Both the position numbers and the translations under genes were made by a program. This document shows, in pieces, positions 59,847-64,000 of a DNA stretch of 64,000 bases; position 1 is the stretch's first letter, and each line of letters begins with the position of its first letter. The stretch covers positions 496,001-560,000 of the forward strand of contig CALSFV010000059.1 in NCBI GenBank assembly GCA_943737045.1, written 5' to 3'. The notes below the pieces were generated by a model, which did not search any database, was not told the origin of the DNA, and saw only the letters and a program-made list of their open reading frames with translations. The DNA is from Parapristionchus giblindavisi. Its lineage: Eukaryota; Nematoda; Chromadorea; Rhabditida; Diplogasteridae.

Positions 59847-60690
59847 GAGAAGGAGAACAACGCAAATAACGAGGCGTACGTTCGTGCCCGTGAGGCACTC
59901 GTACGAGCCCAGACCCGAGCCCTTAAGGGACCGAGACCGCCGTGGTATTCCTTTCGGGTCTACACGACTGTCATAGCCATTATGAACAATCTCGCCACCA
60001 ACTTCCTCTCGCGCATCCAGGTACTTATACTAACATAAGTTTCAACTCATGGGGTTAGTTACAGTTATAATTTACCTTCAACTAAACTTTATTTATCTAT
60101 ATATGACATGCTAGACTTAATGTTAACTACTTTGAAGTTTCCCGTCTATCCTAGAGTAATGCACAAAGGGCCATTATTGAACAGTACGAGATGAATGGGT
60201 TTCGGAAGAAGAAGAAAAAGATGGTAGAGAAAGAGATTTGAGAAGAGTTAAAGTAGGAGGCACAGAAGGTATTGAGGTGGCAGCAGGGGAGAAAGGAAAA
60301 CAGAGAAGATGTTAAATCTGAATTGGTTATCGATTGAGAGTAATGAAAAGGGCCGATTATGGATAGGGAAATCGTGTTAGAGAAACAAAGAAATTAGGAG
60401 AGTTTCAGAAAGCGAGAGAATATTTTTGAATATAGCAGAGCGTGTGACACGATGGAGAATAGTTCTTAATGTATATTTCATAACGTTTCAACGTTATGTT
60501 GAACGAGATAAAGAGGCGGAGAAAGAAAAAAAGAACGACATCAGAATGTTTATACTTTAGTAGTCTAAACATTCTCTTGTAACATTTCTTTCTTTTATAG
60601 GGAATGATGGGCAGTGCCCATGCCGCTCGTATTCATCTTCACTCTGAGATGTACATTAATGGATTCGCTGCCATTCCACTCTGTGCCAAC
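59847..60690 (+). CDS. Two exons of an unrecognised protein
   Basis: Exon 59847-60020 (58 codons; ends CAG before GTACTT) codes EAYVRAREALVRAQTRALKG, PRPPWYSFRV and a hydrophobic YTTVIAIMNNLATNFL. Exon 60601-60690 (30 codons) codes GMMGSAHAARIHLHSEMYIN and GFAAIPLCAN before GTAAGT. Both are phase 0 with good acceptors (TTACAG, TTATAG) and C/G-ending codons like the other genes here, so they are real exons with fair certainty. Whether they join the 51598 gene, the CBL gene at 61929 (phase does not fit without another exon) or form their own gene is unknown. Confidence 0.5.
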
Positions 60691-61928
60691 GTAAGTATGA
60701 TTAAATTTGCTCATGTCCGACTCCTAAACGTTCTTAGCGCTGGCTTTACTTAGAATGATGAAGAACAAACTGAGAGAAAATGAAACGGTAATATAATATG
60801 GGATGAAAACATTCAGACCATCAAAGCGATTATTCTAATTTTAATTTTGTGATCTACAGTACAGCAGATTCTCCCAGTTAAAATACGGCACGCGGGGTGA
60901 CCCCGGGTGACTCCTCATATCCCATCGAATTATTACTCCGTGAATATTGAATATCAGGTGTCGAAGTTATGTTTGTTGTGTTACTCTGTGTCTGATCTAT
61001 TTTATCACATAAAGTTTGGAATTTAAAAAAAATAAATAGCTTTATAAAATAAATAATACTGCAAATTACAGTATGACTCGATTAGGGCTGCTATGCAGTG
61101 TGGCGAATCGTGATAAACTTTTTTCCCTTATTTTTGCGTGTTTTTAAACGTTTTTCTTTGTTCATTTCATTTATTCCGACTTTAATTTTGTATTGTGCGC
61201 ATGCGCACAGCAAGCAATCAGAAAGATAAGCCTTTTCATCAGGGCAAACGTGTTTTCGTTAAAAAAAAAACGCAACCAGAAGTGCGCACAATACAAAATT
61301 AAGGTCGGAATAAATGAAATGAACAAAGAAAAAACGTTTAAAAACACGCAAAAATAAGGGGAAGAAGTTTATCACGATTCGCCACACTGCATAGCAGCTC
61401 TAATCGAGTCATACTGTAATTTGCAGTATTATTTATTTTCTCAAGCTATTTATTTTTTTAAAATTCCAAACTTTATGTGATAAAATAGTTCAGACACAGA
61501 GTAACACAACAAACATAACTTCGACACCTGATATTCAATATTCACAGAGTAATAATTCGATGGGATATGAGGAGTCACCCGGGGTCACCCCGCGTACCTC
61601 ATTTTAAATGGGGGAATTAAGAAATTTTATGTCGACCGTTAACATTAGTTCTTTACTTGAAAGACGTTGTTAAGCATGCATACGTAACGTTCCTGCTCTG
61701 CGGGCCTTCTGTTCTATCACGTTAACCGGGTTTTCTCATTCAAGAGCGACGTTTTTCATCAATTAAGATTAAATAAAGTTAGATTAAATGAGGAAAAAAG
61801 AAATCCTTAGTTTACGAATCTCAACGCGAATTCAAATCGAGGTTAATTAAAATGTTATATGTAGATCATGCGAAAGAGGCTCAAGAGTTCATAAGTTCAA
61901 AGAATAAAGAATAATAATTTGAGGACAG
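60691..61928. other. Upstream of first visible CBL exon
   Basis: Mostly occupied by the 760-bp palindrome. No exon found between 61616 and 61928 that would supply the CBL start. Confidence 0.5.
60857..61615. mobile_element. Long palindromic MITE, relative of the 49886 element
   Basis: The left end CAGTACAGCAGATTCTCCCA follows TA. Arms of more than 300 bp mirror each other (GGGTGACCCCGGGTGACTCC; TGAATATTGAATATCAGGTG; CGATTAGGGCTGCTATGCAG and inverses). The right end keeps GGGGTCACCC and ATGGGGGAATT but has lost the terminal CTGCTGTACTG. The first 40 bp resemble 49886-50389, so it belongs to the same Tc1/mariner-like family. It is non-coding. Confidence 0.85.
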
Positions 61929-64000
61929 ACGAACACTCGACAAGACGTACAAGTTGATGGATGGAGTAATGAGAGCGTGCCAGTCTCCTCGTTTGAATCT
62001 CAAAAACAGTCCACCATTCATTCTTGATATTCTTCCTGATACGTTCACACAACTGATTGGTAAGGATATTTGATCTTTGATCTTTGATAATTTATCTCCT
62101 TAGCTATCTTCACTCGAGAACCCGATCTCATGCGAGAGAATGACTACCTCGTTCTATTTGTGGGCAATGTCCAGCTCAAGTGCAAAGAGGCATGTTTTCT
62201 TTATTACTTCTAATGTATTGGCTTTTTTCGTAAAATGTTATTGAAACATTATCACTGGCCCAGCAGTGGACTTTGTGTGCCAGGACTTGCATAACGAGTT
62301 ATACCTTTACCTTTATTATAAAAACTTGTCAAGATCGTATGAACAAAGTAATGCTAAGTAGTCGATTAGTAATTGTTTAATTAGCACATTTGATTAACTC
62401 ACGGATTAAAGTGAGTCGATTACTAATAGGAAACTCGATCAGGCCACTATGTGAGTGTGTCAGAGATGAGTCAATTTGTCCAGTCATTCATGTCAAATCA
62501 TCCCAATTAATCACCATTCATTCAACAAAATTATAGAACATTTTATATTCTTTCAAGATCTCAACTAATCTTCATTTTTTTTCTGCTAAAAAACCTGCAA
62601 AGCACCATAAAACAAAAGCATTTTATATTACATGTGAGTGACCAGCAAAATTCTTTTTTTTTCAGTGATGCAAACGAAACGTCTGAGGATGCATATTTTT
62701 ATATTCTTATTATTAAAATTTCAGGTACTGAAACTCTTCAAAACCTCGAACATCTTTCTGGACGATTCGGGTGAACGTCGTAAGCTAACGAAGCTATCGC
62801 TCGTATTTTCTCACATGCTATCAGAACTACGGGCTTTCTTCCAGGTAAAGTATCTCAATAGATCGCAAAATGGGAGAGTTCATTCGATGTCGATTTCTAG
62901 AAAATAACACGTGATGAGTATATCTTCCTGATTATTTACTTTTTGAAAAATATCGAGAATATAGTAATTGATATATTATTTGCAGAATGGAGAATTCGTA
63001 GCTGACAAATTTCGTCTGACGAAGAAAGAGGCCGATAACTTTTGGAAGAACACCTTCAAGTCCAAGTGAGTTTCTATGACAATAAATCGATCAGTTAATT
63101 CTTTCGAAGAAATGCTCTAGCAAGAAATAATAAATAGCTACGGTAATTACCGATTACTACAGTTAGAACCCCCCCCCCCCTTTGTCTCCAGTCTACTCTA
63201 CCGCTACAGCATATGGTCAATCGTCTAGCCCTCTTATTCATCCCCAGTAAAAAGAACTCCCTTCCCTCTGCGTCTCTGCCCATTCATTCTTACTTCTCTG
63301 CCCTCTCTCCATCCCGTATGCTCTTTCGAGTGCAGTCACATCAATGAGCACTATCCATCCATCAATGTCTCTCAACATAGTAGGCATATCGGAAGCTTAG
63401 TCATCCGTTCTCGTGTAGAGGAGAGGTGACATTTAACAAGGAAAGATATTTTTGGACTAGGGACTTCCGCATCTGAAAAAATACCAATCAAGCCACACGC
63501 ATGCTTGATGAACTGCTAATTATCGTTATGATCTACATAAATAACATGAATAATTAGTATATGGTGTTTATAAATTCTTACTTTTCTGCACTCTTTGCAC
63601 ACCGTATTATGCAAAAGATAGATGTAATATCTGTAATAGGAATATTCCCCGTTTCTTTTGTCTAATCTCGTCTAAATTGTTTGTTGTTCACGCAGAATCG
63701 TTGTGTGGAAGGACAGAAATGAGTCATTGTTGCTGACCGTTATATGACTCATAGTTCCTTGGAAATGAAGGCCTGGACAATATATCCCTTTACTGCACTC
63801 TGTTATGACAATGAATAGAGAACAACGGGAAAGACGATATAATAGATAATAACCCTTTTCTATGGCATAACTTTCTTCGTTTTCAAGCTACAGTCTACAA
63901 ATTTTTGGAGGACTTCGGTAATTACCTAGTAATTATACCTGATATGTCCCATGCTCTCACAGTTCAACAAGTCGATTAACATCTACACCAAGTGAAGATA
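61929..64000 (+). CDS. sli-1: E3 ubiquitin ligase CBL / SLI-1, N-terminal TKB region (partial, runs off window)
   Basis: In-phase exons are 61929-62059 ([20 protein letters not shown] then [13 protein letters not shown]), 62104-62189 ([20 protein letters not shown]), 62725-62844 ([20 protein letters not shown]) and 62986-63065 ([20 protein letters not shown]). Exon 63696 onward starts KIVVWKD, and a last exon from 63963 gives FNKSINIYT at the window edge. This follows the order of the Cbl four-helix bundle and EF-hand (LKNSPPYILDLLPDT, NLTKLSLIFSHML, FWRKAF, IVPWKSF). The SH2-like, RING and tail regions lie beyond the window. CBL binds phosphotyrosine on receptor tyrosine kinases and ubiquitinates them; in worms SLI-1 damps LET-23/EGFR signalling. 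Upstream first exon(s) were not found. Intron 62060-62103 is only 44 nt. The exon at 62104 ends AAAGAG before GCATGT, a GC-AG intron. The splice after IVVWKD has no obvious GT. Confidence 0.85.

Noticed and set aside
61929..63065. Alternative reading as a generic EF-hand protein
   Set aside because: The [15 protein letters not shown] and [12 protein letters not shown] blocks in order are specific to CBL.

Overview
The window is nematode nuclear DNA. The evidence is a cuticle-collagen C-terminus, tandem nematode-type chemoreceptor genes, compact GT-AG exons and a nematode-like CBL/SLI-1 ligase. Introns are often several kb and packed with GGGAGA/TCTCCC hexamer tracts, and 3' splice sites include many AAG. 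This looks more like a diplogastrid (Pristionchus-type) worm than Caenorhabditis; that placement is inference. Gene models were assembled by eye from reading frames, splice sites and intron phase, and every complete model below keeps phase across all its joins.

Layout. 1-527 (+): 3' end of a cuticle collagen. 2061-5150 (-): complete three-exon cytochrome b5 (140 aa). 6916-19772 (-): complete six-exon, single-pass Shisa-like protein with a PPPY tail (254 aa), whose long introns hold most of the GA/CT hexamer tracts. 22755-22920 (-): stray copy of one peptide-transporter exon. 23392-30457 (-): complete 24-exon POT-family peptide transporter (841 aa, close to nematode PEPT-1). 32913-33026 (-): possible orphan terminal exon. 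34328-37007 (-): complete ten-exon peroxisomal sarcosine/pipecolate oxidase (381 aa, ends SKL). 38017-40524 and 41219-43012 (+): two tandem chemoreceptor paralogues. 43013-51597: about 8.5 kb with no gene I can support. 51598-60690 (+): exons of one or two unrecognised proteins, with two opposite-strand exons at 59361-59649. 61929-64000 (+): N-terminal TKB exons of CBL/SLI-1, running off the window.

The genes do not form a pathway. The peptide transporter and cytochrome b5 suggest gut or lipid metabolism, the oxidase is peroxisomal amino-acid catabolism, and the receptors are sensory.

The non-coding part is dominated by short inverted-repeat elements: a hAT-like MITE with a perfect 8-bp target duplication, a Tc1/mariner-like palindrome flanked by TA, a roughly 120-bp hairpin family with about nine copies, tRNA-like and (ATT)n-tailed short retroposon fragments, and several unrelated long palindromes. 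I found no single new biological system. The strongest leads are the displaced PEPT exon, the MITE families, a TTTGATC repeat beside 5' splice sites and a cluster of AAG 3' splice sites.
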